From contig NZ_JABWGN010000008.1 in assembly GCF_013363975.1 (NCBI RefSeq), positions 62,001-126,000 of the forward strand: DNA of 64,000 nt, given 5' to 3'. Shown here piece after piece: positions 23,107 to 32,202 of the stretch (position 1 is the stretch's first letter; every line of letters starts with the position of its first letter). Origin of the DNA: Nonomuraea montanisoli (GTDB taxonomy: Bacteria; Actinomycetota; Actinomycetes; Streptosporangiales; Streptosporangiaceae). Under the pieces are notes generated by a model. The model was not told the origin of the DNA. It was given only the letters and a program-made list of their open reading frames with translations, and did not search any database. Made by a program: the position numbers and the translations under genes.

Positions 23107-23904
23107 TCAGAGATCCCGGCGCGCCTGGGCGGCGAGGAAGTCCTCCCAGGTACGGCGGCCGACCGCGTGGTCCGGGGCGAGGTTCGCGCCCTCGCGGAAC
23201 GCGGCGGCGGCCCGGCCCGGCGTGCGCATGGGCACGACCAGCCGGCGCCTGCCCCCGGCCCGCAGGTAGTCGCGGGCCAGGTCCTCCATCGCGTGCACGC
23301 GCGGCCCGGCCAGGTCGGGCACCAGCCCGGCCGGCTCGCCGAGGGCCAGCTCCGCCAGCCGCGCCGCCACCTCGCCGGTGTCGACCGGCTGGAACCGGAC
23401 CCCGCTCCAGGTCGGCAGCACCACCGGCAGCTTCGCGAGCTGCCGCAGCGTCATCAGGACCCAGTCGTGGAACTGGGTCGCGCGCAGCGTGGTCCACGGG
23501 ATGCCCGACTCGGCCACGATCCGCTCGGCGGCGCGCTTGGCGGCGAAGTAGCCGAACATCGCCCGGTCGATCCCGCTGACGACGGGCACCCGGTCCACGC
23601 CGACGACCGAGATGTACACCAGGTGCCGCACACCCGCGGCCGAGGCCGCCCGCACCAGGTGCCGGGCCTTGTCGTCGTCGCCCTTGGCGCTGCCGGCGCA
23701 GTGCACCACGGTCCCGGCCCCGCGCACCGCGACGTCGAGGCCCTCGCCGGTGGACACGTCGCCCTTCACGTACGCGACGCCGTCGCGGGGCTCGCGGCCG
23801 GCGCGGCTGAGCACCCGCACCTCGCGGCCCGCCGCGCTCAGGAGCGGTACGACCAGGCGGCCGAGTGTGCCCGTACCGCCGGTGACCAGGATGGATGACG
23901 TCAT
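23107..23904 (-). CDS. NmrA/SDR-a5-like NAD(P)-binding reductase
   Basis: A 265-residue atypical short-chain dehydrogenase. The N-terminal Rossmann motif is VTGGTGTLGRLVVPLL (residues 7-22), then VRVLSRAG for the adenine ribose, VVHCAGSAKG, and a substrate-domain segment FQPVDTGEVAARLAELALG. The active-site Tyr-x-x-x-Lys is replaced by FGYFAAKRAAERIV, typical of NmrA-like or UDP-sugar-epimerase-like members. These bind NAD(P) and act as redox sensors or reductases on unknown substrates. ATG 23904 follows AGCAGGACA. The frame continues upstream but is Arg-rich and unconvincing. It is divergent from the second SARP regulator. Confidence 0.8.
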   Translation of the reverse strand: MTSSILVTGGTGTLGRLVVPLLSAAGREVRVLSRAGREPRDGVAYVKGDVSTGEGLDVAVRGAGTVVHCAGSAKGDDDKARHLVRAASAAGVRHLVYISVVGVDRVPVVSGIDRAMFGYFAAKRAAERIVAESGIPWTTLRATQFHDWVLMTLRQLAKLPVVLPTWSGVRFQPVDTGEVAARLAELALGEPAGLVPDLAGPRVHAMEDLARDYLRAGGRRRLVVPMRTPGRAAAAFREGANLAPDHAVGRRTWEDFLAAQARRDL

Positions 23905-24209
23905 GACTGTCCTGCTCTCGTGTCGTTGTCTCAGGTCTCTGCCTGCTCGACACGCGGCGGGACGCGAATGTGACAGGGCCACGCGCTCGCGCAGATCGTA
24001 GGAGCGGCGATCGGCGGCGGGAACGGGGCAGCGGCCCGGGACCGGGGGTACGGCCGGCGACCTGCGGCCGCCCGCGTGGCGGTGGGCAACTTTCACGATC
24101 GCCTGGCGGACATGCCCCGCACGATCTCGATGAGATGGCCGGAAATATCTACACTTTGTGGCGCAGGGCATTCTCGCGAATGCGGACCGCTACGAGGGCG
24201 GGGCGTCGT
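23905..24209. promoter_or_regulatory. Divergent intergenic region, reductase and second SARP regulator
   Basis: This 305-base gap includes a lower-G+C stretch at 24130-24180 (GAAATATCTACACTTTGTGGC) just before the regulator start, which is a plausible promoter position. No clear operator or small gene is visible. Confidence 0.35.
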
Positions 24210-26981
24210 ATGGCCGTGGAGATCAACCTCCTGGGGCAGCTCGAAGTCCGTGACGGCCGGCGTGCTCTGCCGGTGCGCAAACCGAGACACCGGGCGGTGC
24301 TGGCCACGCTCGCCCTCGCCGCCGGCCGTCCTGTCACGGTCGACCGGCTGCTCGAAGCCCTGGCCGGGCAGCGCGAGATCGGCTCCACCGTGATCCGGGT
24401 GTACCTCAGTGAGCTGCGCGGCATCCTGCCGAAGGACCTCATCGAGAACGTCCCCGGCGGCAGGGGATACCGCCTGCGCCTCGACCCGGGACAGGTCGAC
24501 GCGCACCGCTTCAGGCGGCTGCTCGACCGGCGCGACGGCGACGCCGCCGGCCGCGAGCGGGCGCTGGAGGAGGCGCTGGCCCTGTGGCGAGGCGGCGCCC
24601 TGGAGGACGTCGAGTCCGACCACCTGCGCCGCATGGAGGCCGAACCGCTGGAGGAGCTGCGTGCCGCGGCCGTCGAGGAATTGTGCGGGCTGTGGGTCGC
24701 CAGGGGCGACTACCGGCGGGCGCGCGCCGACCTGACGGGCCTCGTCGCCGCGCACCCGCTCCGCGAGAGCGCCTACCGCCTGCTGCTCGTCGCCCTGTAC
24801 CGGTCCGGGAACCTCGGCGAGGCACTCGCCCTGTACGAGCAGGTGAGGCGGGTCCTGGACGAGGAGCTCGGCAGCGAGCCGTCCGAAGAGACGCGCCTGC
24901 TGCACCAGCGGATCCTCCGGCAGGACCCGTCCCTGTCGGCCGGCCCGCGCGGCCCGGCGCCGGCGGAGCTGCCCCGGGACGAGCCGGACTTCACCGGGCG
25001 GCGCGAGCTGCTCGACCGGGTCGGCGCCGCGCTCGCGGCACGGTCCGGCCGGGCGCCGCTCCCGATCATCCTGTACGGGCACGCGGGCGCCGGGAAGTCG
25101 ACCCTCGCCGTCCACGCCGCGTGGCGGCACCGGCGGCTCTTCCCGGACGGGCAGCTCTTCGCCGACCTGCGCGGCGAACCCGACCCCGGCCTGGTGCTCG
25201 CGCGCTTCCTCCGGTCGTTGAACTTCCCCGGAGGCTCCGTACCGGCGTCCGCGCAGGAACGCCTGGCGGCCTACCGGACCCTCACCGCGACCCGCTCCCT
25301 GCTCGTCCTGCTCGACAACGCCGCGGGCGAGGAGCAGGTGCGGCCCCTGTTACCGACCGGCCCGGGCTCGGCCGCCGTCATCACCAGCCGCTCGCCGCTG
25401 ACCGGCATCTCCGGCGGCAGGCCGTACGAGGTGGACCTGTTCACCCCGGACGAGGCGCGCACGCTGCTGACCCGGCTGGGCGGCGCGGCCCGGGTCGAGG
25501 CCGACCCGACGGCGACCGGGCGCGTCCTCGACGCCTGCGCGGGGCTGCCGCTCGCGGTCCGCGTCGTCGGGGCGCGGCTCGCCGCCGGCCGTGACACCTC
25601 CACGGCGGCGCTGTCCCGGCGCCTGCGGGAGGAGCCGTCGCGGCTCGACGAGCTGCGGGCCGGCGACCTGGCCGTCCGCACCCCGCTGGAGCTGGCCTAC
25701 GAGAGCCTGGACGACGACCTGCGCCCGGCGCTCGACCTCGTGGCGGCGCTGTCCGCCGCGGACTTCGCCGCGTGGGGCGCCCTCGCCTCGCCCGGCCAGG
25801 TGGCCGAGATCGCGGAGCTGGGCCTGCTCCAGCGGCTGGCGGCCGACGCCGCGGGACAGGACCGTTTCCGGCTGCACGACCTGGTGCGCCTGCTCGTACG
25901 GGAACGCTCCATCGACGCCGGCGGGCAGGCGCTGCCCAAGCTGGGCTCCCTGGCGCTGACCCGCGTCCAGGCCGCGGTCCTCCCCCTGGCCGCTGAGGAG
26001 TTCGGCGCGGGCACGGGGCCCGCGCCGGGCACGACCGAGATCAGGGACGGGGTCGAGTGGCTGGACGCCGAGCGTGGCTTCCTCGTGGCGCTGGTAGGCG
26101 ACCTGACCCCGGCCCGGCCGGACCTCGCCTGGCGGCTGGCGCACGCGCTCACCCCCTTCTTCGACGCGCGCCTGCTCCTGGACGAATGGGAGACGGCGAA
26201 CCGGCACGCGCGCGAGGCGGCCGACGCCGCGGGCGACGAGCGCGCCCGGGGCCTCACCGCCCGTGACCTCGGCGACCTGCGCCGTGCCCGGCGGGACCTC
26301 GGCGCGGCCGTGCGGGCGTACGACGAGAGCATGGGACACCTGGTCCGCCACGGCGGCCCCCGGGAGCGGGCCTGGCTGCTCCACCGCCTCGGGCTCGTCC
26401 ACCTGGACCTCGGCGAGCATCCGCGGGCGGAGCGCATGCTCGCCCGGGGCCGGGCGGAGTTCCGGGAAGCGGGCGACCGGCGCGGCGCCGCCCGCTGCCT
26501 GCACGCGCTCGGCGTGCTCCGGCACCGCGAGGGCGAGCACGGGGTGGCCCGCGACTGCCTCATGAGCGCCCTGGCGGTGCTGCGCGACCTCGGCGACCGC
26601 CACGCGCAGGCCGCGTGCCTCGACGACCTCGTGACGGTCCGGCTCGCCCTGCGGGAGCGGGCCGCCGCTCGGCGCGCCGCGGAGGAGGAGCACGACCTCG
26701 CGGCCCGGCGCCTGCGCGACCCCCGGCTGACGGCGTACGGCCTGCTGAGCCTGGCCCTCGTGGGCCACGCGGAGGGCGCCCCGGCGGCGGGTGAGCAGGC
26801 AGGGGAGGCGGCGGCCCGGTTGCGCTCGCTGGGCGACCGGCACGGGCACGCGCGGGCGCTGGCCGCCGTGGGGGAGATCACCCGCCGGCGGCCGGAGCTG
26901 GAGCTCGCCCGGTCGATGTTCGCCGAGCTGGGCGACGCCCATGGCAGGGCGGGCGCCGAACATCTGCTGAACCGGCTCTGA
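24210..26981 (+). CDS. SARP/AfsR-type regulator with NB-ARC ATPase and TPR domains (second copy)
   Basis: A 923-residue activator with the same domain order as the one at 16029. Winged helix: INLLGQLEVRDGRRALPVRK, then RHRAVLATLALAAGRPVTVD. Activator domain about 95-240 (LLVALYRSGNLGEALALYEQ). NB-ARC ATPase with P-loop YGHAGAGKSTLAVHAA (about 288-303) and SLLVLLDNAAGEEQVRPLL. C-terminal TPR-like helices follow (ARDLGDLRRARRDLGAAVRA). ATG 24210 gives a normal short N-terminus, whereas the longer upstream frame adds about 80 unlikely residues. Its binding site is weak (GAGGGCGGGG at some distance). It is divergent from the NmrA-like gene and followed by a small secreted protein gene. Its target is not evident. 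Confidence 0.88.
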   Translation: MAVEINLLGQLEVRDGRRALPVRKPRHRAVLATLALAAGRPVTVDRLLEALAGQREIGSTVIRVYLSELRGILPKDLIENVPGGRGYRLRLDPGQVDAHRFRRLLDRRDGDAAGRERALEEALALWRGGALEDVESDHLRRMEAEPLEELRAAAVEELCGLWVARGDYRRARADLTGLVAAHPLRESAYRLLLVALYRSGNLGEALALYEQVRRVLDEELGSEPSEETRLLHQRILRQDPSLSAGPRGPAPAELPRDEPDFTGRRELLDRVGAALAARSGRAPLPIILYGHAGAGKSTLAVHAAWRHRRLFPDGQLFADLRGEPDPGLVLARFLRSLNFPGGSVPASAQERLAAYRTLTATRSLLVLLDNAAGEEQVRPLLPTGPGSAAVITSRSPLTGISGGRPYEVDLFTPDEARTLLTRLGGAARVEADPTATGRVLDACAGLPLAVRVVGARLAAGRDTSTAALSRRLREEPSRLDELRAGDLAVRTPLELAYESLDDDLRPALDLVAALSAADFAAWGALASPGQVAEIAELGLLQRLAADAAGQDRFRLHDLVRLLVRERSIDAGGQALPKLGSLALTRVQAAVLPLAAEEFGAGTGPAPGTTEIRDGVEWLDAERGFLVALVGDLTPARPDLAWRLAHALTPFFDARLLLDEWETANRHAREAADAAGDERARGLTARDLGDLRRARRDLGAAVRAYDESMGHLVRHGGPRERAWLLHRLGLVHLDLGEHPRAERMLARGRAEFREAGDRRGAARCLHALGVLRHREGEHGVARDCLMSALAVLRDLGDRHAQAACLDDLVTVRLALRERAAARRAAEEEHDLAARRLRDPRLTAYGLLSLALVGHAEGAPAAGEQAGEAAARLRSLGDRHGHARALAAVGEITRRRPELELARSMFAELGDAHGRAGAEHLLNRL

Positions 26982-27046
26982 ACCGCCCCCGTCGCACTCT
27001 GGCCTCAGTCGCGGGGAGAGTCCCCGCGGGAAGGCAGGTAACAGCG

Positions 27047-27514
27047 ATGAAGCGGATCATCCGGACGGCCGCCACGCCCGTCTCGGCCCTCGCCCTCGTC
27101 ACGGCCCTCGGCGCCGGGACCTGCGCCTCCGCCGCGCCCGCGGCGGCCTCCACCTCCGTCGTCCGTACGGCCACCGGCGCCTCGGCCGTTCCCAGGACGG
27201 TCGCCGCGTCCGCGTTCTACCTGGGCACGTTGAACTGCGGGATCGTGACCTGCAGCCTCTACCTCAGCCGCGGCGTCACCCGCACCCTCGCGACGGCGTC
27301 CGACGTCGCACCCGACTTCCGGACGCGCTGCGCCGGCTCGTCGAACCGCAGGCTCGCCCTGGCGTGCGCCGCCCTGACGGCCGGCGTGGTCGCGGCGCGC
27401 TGGAAGCTGGCCGAGGCCGCGCGCAAGAACCAGTGCCTGCGCATCCGCTTCGTCCCGAACCCGCCCGCGGTCGTCGGGCTGTACTCGGACGGCAGCGTCT
27501 GGTGCCGGGACTGA
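27047..27514 (+). CDS. Small secreted Cys-rich protein, unknown function
   Basis: A 155-residue protein with a Sec signal peptide (residues 1-31). The mature part has six cysteines (64, 69, 95, 107, 130, 153), enough for three disulfides. The segment GTLNCGIVTCSLYLSRGVTR stands out; two helices follow and the C-terminus is VVGLYSDGSVWCRD. ATG 27047 has GGAAGGCAGG upstream. A small hairpin (GCGGGGA, 27011-27017, with TCCCCGC, 27021-27027) sits in the leader just before it. I have no family name; the disulfide-rich, basic mature domain could be a secreted effector or inhibitor. Confidence 0.6.
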   Translation: MKRIIRTAATPVSALALVTALGAGTCASAAPAAASTSVVRTATGASAVPRTVAASAFYLGTLNCGIVTCSLYLSRGVTRTLATASDVAPDFRTRCAGSSNRRLALACAALTAGVVAARWKLAEAARKNQCLRIRFVPNPPAVVGLYSDGSVWCRD

Positions 27515-27580
27515 CCGACCGGCCCGTCCCGGCTGAACCGGCCGTCCCCCCTGGACCGCCGGTTCACCCGGCACGGCGAG

Positions 27581-27618
27581 GGGACGGCGGGCCCGCCGCG
27601 ACGCGTGCCCGCCGTCCC
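27581..27618 (+). terminator. Hairpin terminator after the small secreted protein gene
   Basis: GGGACGGCGGGC (27581-27592) and GCCCGCCGTCCC (27607-27618) form a perfect 12-bp stem over a 14-base loop, 66 bases after the stop at 27514 and about 170 bases before the kinase start. Confidence 0.65.
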
Positions 27619-27785
27619 GCGTCCACGCGGGCCCCCGGGCGTCGCCGCCTGCCGGAGCCGGGCGGATCTCGATCGGATATCGGCCGGAGACGCCGCCGGG
27701 CGGGCTGACCTATCGTCGGTGCGTCAGGCCGTCGGCGCGTCAGGCCGTCCACGGCCCGCCCCGGCCACGCCCTCGGGGAGGACGC

Positions 27786-29531
27786 GTGCCCCACCCCCCG
27801 CGTCGCATCGGCGGCTACCGGATCGTGCGGCGGCTCGGCCAGGGGGGCATGGGCACCGTCTACCTCGCCGAGACGCCCGGCGGCGAGCGCGTCGCGGTGA
27901 AGGTGATCCGCGACGAACGGCTGGACGACGAGGGACACCGCCGGCGCTTCGCCCGGGAGACCGCGATCCTGAGGCGCGTGACCGAGACCGCGCCCGCCTG
28001 CACGGCCCGGATCGTCGGCTCGGGATGGGACGACGAGCGCGCGTACCTGGTGACCGAGTACGTGGACGCGCCCGACCTGGCCCGGCGGGTGACGGACGGC
28101 GGCCCCCTGGCCGGGGACGAACTGCTCGCCCTCGGCACCGGCGTCGCCGCGGCCCTGCGGGCCCTGCACGAGGCGCTCGTGATCCACCGCGACCTGAAAC
28201 CCGCCAACGTGCTGCTGGCCCCCTCCGGTCCCAAGGTCATCGACTTCGGCGTCGCCCAGCTCGCGGACGGCGGCACGACCACCCGCGCCGCGCTGGGCAC
28301 CGCCGGGTACATGTCGCCCGAGCAGGCTCTGGGACACCCGGTCACGCCCGCGTCCGACGTCTTCGCCTGGGGCGCGATCATGGCCTATGCCGCGACCGGC
28401 CGCTGCCCGTTCGGCGAGGACGCCGTGGCGGCAGTGACGCGCCGGGTCGCCTACGAGGAGCCGGACCTGGAGGGCGTCGACGGCCGCCTGCGCGACGTGA
28501 TCGCGTGGGCGCTGCGCAAGGACCCCGCCGCGCGGCCCGACGCCGAGCGGCTCGCCGCCGCGCTGGACGGGGCGCCCGTCCCCGCCCCGGACCTCTCCTG
28601 GACCGTCCCCGACCCGTACGGGCCGGCCGCCGAGGGGGCGCGGGCGGACGCGCTCCCGGAAGCGCGGGGGAGCGCGCGCCGGGTCACGCAGCGCGCCGCG
28701 GGTCTGGCGGCGGTGCTGCTGGGGGCGGCGGGGGTGCTGGGCGCCACCGGCTCGCTCAAGGCGCTGTCGGCGTGGCTGGCCGGGTGCGGGCTCGTGCCGC
28801 TGGCCGCCCCGTACCCCTGGCGCAGCCGCCGGCTGGGAGCGCTGGTCACCGTGGCGGCGCTGCTCGCCGCGCTCGGCGTCTCGACCGGCGCCGTGCCGAT
28901 CGGCGCGCGGGCCTGCGCGGAAGCCGTCCGGGCCGACGCCGCCCCCGTGGAGCTGTCGGGGTTCGACACGACCCGCGCGGGCTCCGCGCGCGAGTCGGCC
29001 CCCGGCAGGTGGGCCGTGGCGGCCTTCGGCGGAGCGGCGGGCGACGAGTACACCTGGACGGGGATCAGGGGCGGGCTGCCGGACTGGTGCGCCTTCCAGG
29101 TGGACCTCGACGTCACCGTGCGCGGTCCGAGCCGGGCGCCCGCCGAGGGGATGGGCTGGGGGTACGGGCTCGGGGTCTGCTCGGCGTTCGACGGCGCGCA
29201 GCCGCGCGGGCTGTCGCTGCAGTACGCCTTCTACCAGGGCCGTACCAGGCAGGCCAACGCCTTCGCCATGACGCGCCTGCCCGCGCCCAACGACTACCTC
29301 CCCGACCAGCCCGCCACCCCGCCCGGCGGGCTGGACCAGCGGCGGCATCACTGGCGCGTCCTCTACGACCACGGCAGGGTGGCCTACCAGTTCGACTACG
29401 GCGTCACCCAGACCGCCTGGTACGCGGCCACGGGCTACCCGCTGCTCGCCGGCTGCCTCGGCTCGGAGTTCCTGCTGAGGGTCTGGCAGGCGCGGGTCGA
29501 GGTGGAGAACGTCCTGGTCAGCCCCGGCTGA
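27786..29531 (+). CDS. Membrane Ser/Thr protein kinase with extracellular sensor domain
   Basis: A 581-residue Hanks-type kinase. Catalytic domain about residues 8-265: glycine loop RLGQGGMGTVYLAE, Lys in VAVKVIRDE, catalytic loop VIHRDLKPANVLL, DFG in KVIDFGVAQL, and YMSPEQA. Three hydrophobic segments follow (LAAVLLGAAGVLGATG, LAGCGLVPLAAPYPW, LVTVAALLAALGVSTGA). The C-terminal region of about 190 residues is a beta-rich extracellular domain containing YTWTGIRGGLPDWCAF and RRHHWRVLYDHGRVAYQF, possibly a concanavalin-like ligand-binding fold. GTG 27786 follows GGGGAGG. The ectodomain differs from those of the tandem kinases at 911-4092. The signal and targets are unknown. A small secreted protein gene follows 54 bases later. 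Confidence 0.87.
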   Translation: MPHPPRRIGGYRIVRRLGQGGMGTVYLAETPGGERVAVKVIRDERLDDEGHRRRFARETAILRRVTETAPACTARIVGSGWDDERAYLVTEYVDAPDLARRVTDGGPLAGDELLALGTGVAAALRALHEALVIHRDLKPANVLLAPSGPKVIDFGVAQLADGGTTTRAALGTAGYMSPEQALGHPVTPASDVFAWGAIMAYAATGRCPFGEDAVAAVTRRVAYEEPDLEGVDGRLRDVIAWALRKDPAARPDAERLAAALDGAPVPAPDLSWTVPDPYGPAAEGARADALPEARGSARRVTQRAAGLAAVLLGAAGVLGATGSLKALSAWLAGCGLVPLAAPYPWRSRRLGALVTVAALLAALGVSTGAVPIGARACAEAVRADAAPVELSGFDTTRAGSARESAPGRWAVAAFGGAAGDEYTWTGIRGGLPDWCAFQVDLDVTVRGPSRAPAEGMGWGYGLGVCSAFDGAQPRGLSLQYAFYQGRTRQANAFAMTRLPAPNDYLPDQPATPPGGLDQRRHHWRVLYDHGRVAYQFDYGVTQTAWYAATGYPLLAGCLGSEFLLRVWQARVEVENVLVSPG

Positions 29532-29585
29532 ACGGATCCTGAACATCGCCTTCCTAGCGTGGAGCGCGACGAAAGGAGCCCGACG

Positions 29586-30044
29586 ATGAGATCGGTCCTG
29601 TTGGCCGCGGCCACCGCGGCGGCCCTGCTCGCCCCCCTCCCCACCCCCGCCCACGCCGCCACGGCGGACGTGGTGTGCGTCGCCCGTTCCTGGACCCGGG
29701 TCGACACGGTGCGGCTGGGCTCGCGCAGAGCCGACCTGTGGAAGTGCAAGGGGAAGCCGTACTACCACGCGGGACTCACCGGGGGAGCGGAGGGAGACCG
29801 GCTGCGGGTGTGGGTGCGTGACGACGTCACCAGGAGCAAGGGCTTCCAGCAGGCCGTCGCCGGATCCGACGGCAGGGCGGTCACGCGGGCCCGCGTGGCG
29901 GATGACGGGGACTCGGCGTGGGTGTGCGTGCGCCCGGTCGGCTCCTCCGCCTCCTGCTCCAAGGCCCACGTCTACGACGAGGTGTGCGACGACGTCGAAA
30001 CGGGCCACACCCGCGGGACCATCCCCGTGGTCTGCCGCGACTGA
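29586..30044 (+). CDS. Small secreted protein with six cysteines, unknown function
   Basis: A 152-residue exported protein. Signal peptide to about residue 25, mature cysteines at 31, 54, 114, 124, 134 and 150, and a central segment GDRLRVWVRDDVTRSKGFQQ. The mature chain is beta-rich and probably disulfide-bonded. ATG 29586 follows GAAAGGAG; a start nine codons upstream would lie in the ribosome binding site. It lies 54 bases after the kinase gene on the same strand and could be its ligand or an accessory, but the gap is also consistent with an independent unit. No named family recognised. Confidence 0.58.
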   Translation: MRSVLLAAATAAALLAPLPTPAHAATADVVCVARSWTRVDTVRLGSRRADLWKCKGKPYYHAGLTGGAEGDRLRVWVRDDVTRSKGFQQAVAGSDGRAVTRARVADDGDSAWVCVRPVGSSASCSKAHVYDEVCDDVETGHTRGTIPVVCRD

Positions 30045-30090
30045 CGTCGCCGTTCTGTCGCGATCGGCGCGCGCGGCATAGCCTGACGGA

Positions 30091-31407
30091 GTGACGCATC
30101 CCCCCGACCGCCTGCCGTCCCGGCTCTGGACGGCACCCGCCGTCGCCGCCGCGCTCGCCGAGGGCGACGTGCCGGCGCTGCTCGACGAGATCCGCCGGGC
30201 GCGGGGGTGGACCCAGGCGCAGCTCGCGGAGGTGGTCGGGTACTCCCAGAGCTGGGTGTCCAAGGTGGTGCGCCGGCGGCAGCCTCTCACCGTGGACCAG
30301 GTGCGGGAGGTGGCCGTACGGCTCGGGCTGCCGCTCCACCTGCTCCGCTTCGGCGTGCCGGGAGGCGACGACCCGGCGGCGGACGGTGACTCCGGCGACC
30401 CGGCGGCGCTCACCGCACCGGCCGGCCCCGCCCGCGCCCGGCTGGACGAGGCCGCCGCGCCGAGCCCGGCGGGCAGCGCCCGGATCCGGCTCGACGAGTC
30501 CACCGCCGAGAGCCTGGCCGGCGTCACCCGCGCCCGGCGGCGGCTGGAGCCGGACACGCCCGCGCGGGAGCTCGCCCGCGAGGCCGTGGCCCACGTCGAC
30601 CTGGCCGGCCGCGTCCTCGGGCACGTCCTCGGCACCCCGGTCCTCGGCCGGGCCGACACCCGCACCGCCGGCCACCTGCGGGCCGGGCTGAGCGAGGCGG
30701 CCGGGTTCGCCGCCTGGCTGCACGGTGACATGCAGGACCTCGGCACCGCCCGCACCTACTACCGGCTCGCCGTCCAGAGCGCCCGGGAGGCCGGGCACCC
30801 GTTGCTGGCCGCGTACATGATCGGCAGCCGGGCCGCGTTCGAGGTCGAGGCCGACGATCCGGTGCTGGCGCTCACGCTGGTCGCCCAGGCGCGGCGCGAG
30901 CTGGGCGAGCGCCCGCCGGCCACCGCCGGCGCGTGGCTGGCCAGCATCGAGGCGCTCGGCCACGCGGCCGGGCACGACGCCGAGGCCGCCGGCACGGCGC
31001 TGCGCCGCGCGGAGAGCGCGGTCGCGGCCGGCGAGCGGTCGGGCACACCGCCCTGGCCGTGGGTGTTCCCCTTCGACCAGGCCAAGCTGGCCGGCTACCG
31101 CGGCCAGGTGTCGGTACGGCTGGGCCGCGCCGAGGAGGCACGCAGCGCGCTGTCCGAGTCGCTGTCGGCGGGCAGGCCGGCGGTCAAGCAGCGCGGCGTC
31201 CTCCTGACCGAGATGGCGACGGCCCAGGCGATGGCCGGACGGCACGAGGAGGCGTTCCAGTCCGTCTCCAGCGCGCTCACCGTGGGCGTCACGTACGGCT
31301 CCGAGCGGATCATCCATCGCGCCCGGCGCTTCCGCCGCGCCTACACGGGCCCGGTGACGGCCACCGTCCGCACCTTCGACGAGAGACTGCTCGCGACGAT
31401 CACGTAG
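30091..31407 (+). CDS. XRE-type HTH regulator with TPR-like C-terminus
   Basis: A 438-residue cytoplasmic regulator. The XRE helix-turn-helix spans residues about 25-90: RARGWTQAQLAEVVGYSQSW, then VSKVVRRRQPLTVDQV. A low-complexity linker follows, then a helical repeat domain (about 130-430; ARTYYRLAVQSAREAGHPLL, RVSLGRAEEA-type helices, MATAQAMAGRHEEAFQ). This layout is widespread in actinomycetes, where the helical domain is thought to sense a signal. GTG 30091 is used. It is followed after 15 bases by a SLOG-domain gene, so the two form an operon. A nucleotide-derived signal made or bound by the SLOG protein could control it; that is inference from pairing. Confidence 0.8.
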   Translation: MTHPPDRLPSRLWTAPAVAAALAEGDVPALLDEIRRARGWTQAQLAEVVGYSQSWVSKVVRRRQPLTVDQVREVAVRLGLPLHLLRFGVPGGDDPAADGDSGDPAALTAPAGPARARLDEAAAPSPAGSARIRLDESTAESLAGVTRARRRLEPDTPARELAREAVAHVDLAGRVLGHVLGTPVLGRADTRTAGHLRAGLSEAAGFAAWLHGDMQDLGTARTYYRLAVQSAREAGHPLLAAYMIGSRAAFEVEADDPVLALTLVAQARRELGERPPATAGAWLASIEALGHAAGHDAEAAGTALRRAESAVAAGERSGTPPWPWVFPFDQAKLAGYRGQVSVRLGRAEEARSALSESLSAGRPAVKQRGVLLTEMATAQAMAGRHEEAFQSVSSALTVGVTYGSERIIHRARRFRRAYTGPVTATVRTFDERLLATIT

Positions 31408-31422
31408 GAAGAAGGCGGCACC

Positions 31423-31899
31423 ATGTCCCGCATCGCGTTCACCGGCCACCGCGGACTCCCGCCGGAGACGGCCGAGCTGGTCGACGGCGCGATCCGGGAG
31501 GCGCTCGCCGGGCAGGGCTCCCTGCTCGTCGGGCTGTCATGTCTGGCCGACGGGGCCGACCAGATCTTCGCCCGCGCGGTCCTCGACCTCGGCGGGTCGC
31601 TGGAGGCCGTGGTGCCCGCCGAGCACTACCGCGAGGCGCTGCCCGAGGGCGCGCACCCGGCCTACGACGAGCTGTACGAGCACGCCGCGCGGGTGCACCG
31701 GCTGCCGTTCGTGGAGTCGACCTCGGAGTCGCACCTGGCCGCCGGGCGCCGCATGCTGGACGGCGTCGACGAGCTGCTCGCGGTGTGGGACGGGCTGCCC
31801 GCGCGCGGCGCGGGCGGCACGGCCGACGTGGTCGCCGAGGCCCGCCACCGCGGGATCCCGGTGCACGTCGTCTGGCCCCGCGGGGCCCACCGCGACTGA
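31423..31899 (+). CDS. SLOG-superfamily nucleotide-binding protein
   Basis: A 158-residue single-domain Rossmann-like protein. Features of the SLOG (SMF/DprA-LOG) superfamily: FTGHRGLPPE at the N-terminus, LLVGLSCLADGADQIFARAV, VVPAEHYREALPEG, and ADVVAEARHRGIPVHVVW near the end. SLOG domains bind or cleave nucleotide derivatives; some make signals in stress or anti-phage pathways. No hydrolase or membrane effector is fused here. ATG 31423 is 15 bases after the XRE regulator stop, so the two are co-transcribed. Specific substrate unknown. Confidence 0.7.
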   Translation: MSRIAFTGHRGLPPETAELVDGAIREALAGQGSLLVGLSCLADGADQIFARAVLDLGGSLEAVVPAEHYREALPEGAHPAYDELYEHAARVHRLPFVESTSESHLAAGRRMLDGVDELLAVWDGLPARGAGGTADVVAEARHRGIPVHVVWPRGAHRD

Positions 31900-32202
31900 C
31901 ACCGGCGCGCTCCGGACCGGGCGGTCCCGCGGCCCGGCTCGCGATGTGGAACGCTACATATCCCCATAACAGACCAGTTTCAGCTATATGGCCTCACTAA
32001 GTCTCATGCGTACACTCCTGCCTCGTACGTAAAGATCACATGGGGGATTCTTCCGGCTGTCCTGTGCCGTGCGGTTGAGCGCGTTCGGGGGCTTGTTCCG
32101 CAGCTCACCGCCGTTCCCGGCTCAGGCGGGCCGCGCCGTCCGTCGGCGTCCCACGTCCCTCAGGCCCGTCCGGAACCGGACGGTCGACCCCTCGGAGGAA
32201 CC
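31900..32202 (+). promoter_or_regulatory. Promoter and long leader of the secreted subtilisin gene
   Basis: This gap contains a marked low-G+C island at 31945-32035 (CTACATATCCCCATAACAG and AGCTATATGGCCTCACTAAG). It is the least G+C-rich stretch nearby and a likely promoter position. A GC-rich untranslated leader of about 150 bases follows, ending in GGAGGAACC before the GTG start. I do not recognise a riboswitch. Confidence 0.5.

Noticed and set aside
16029..26981. The two SARP regulators as cluster-situated activators of a biosynthetic gene cluster
   Set aside because: No polyketide, peptide synthetase or terpene genes lie between or beside them. The RiPP operon is separated from them by the TetR/P450 pair and has no visible link.
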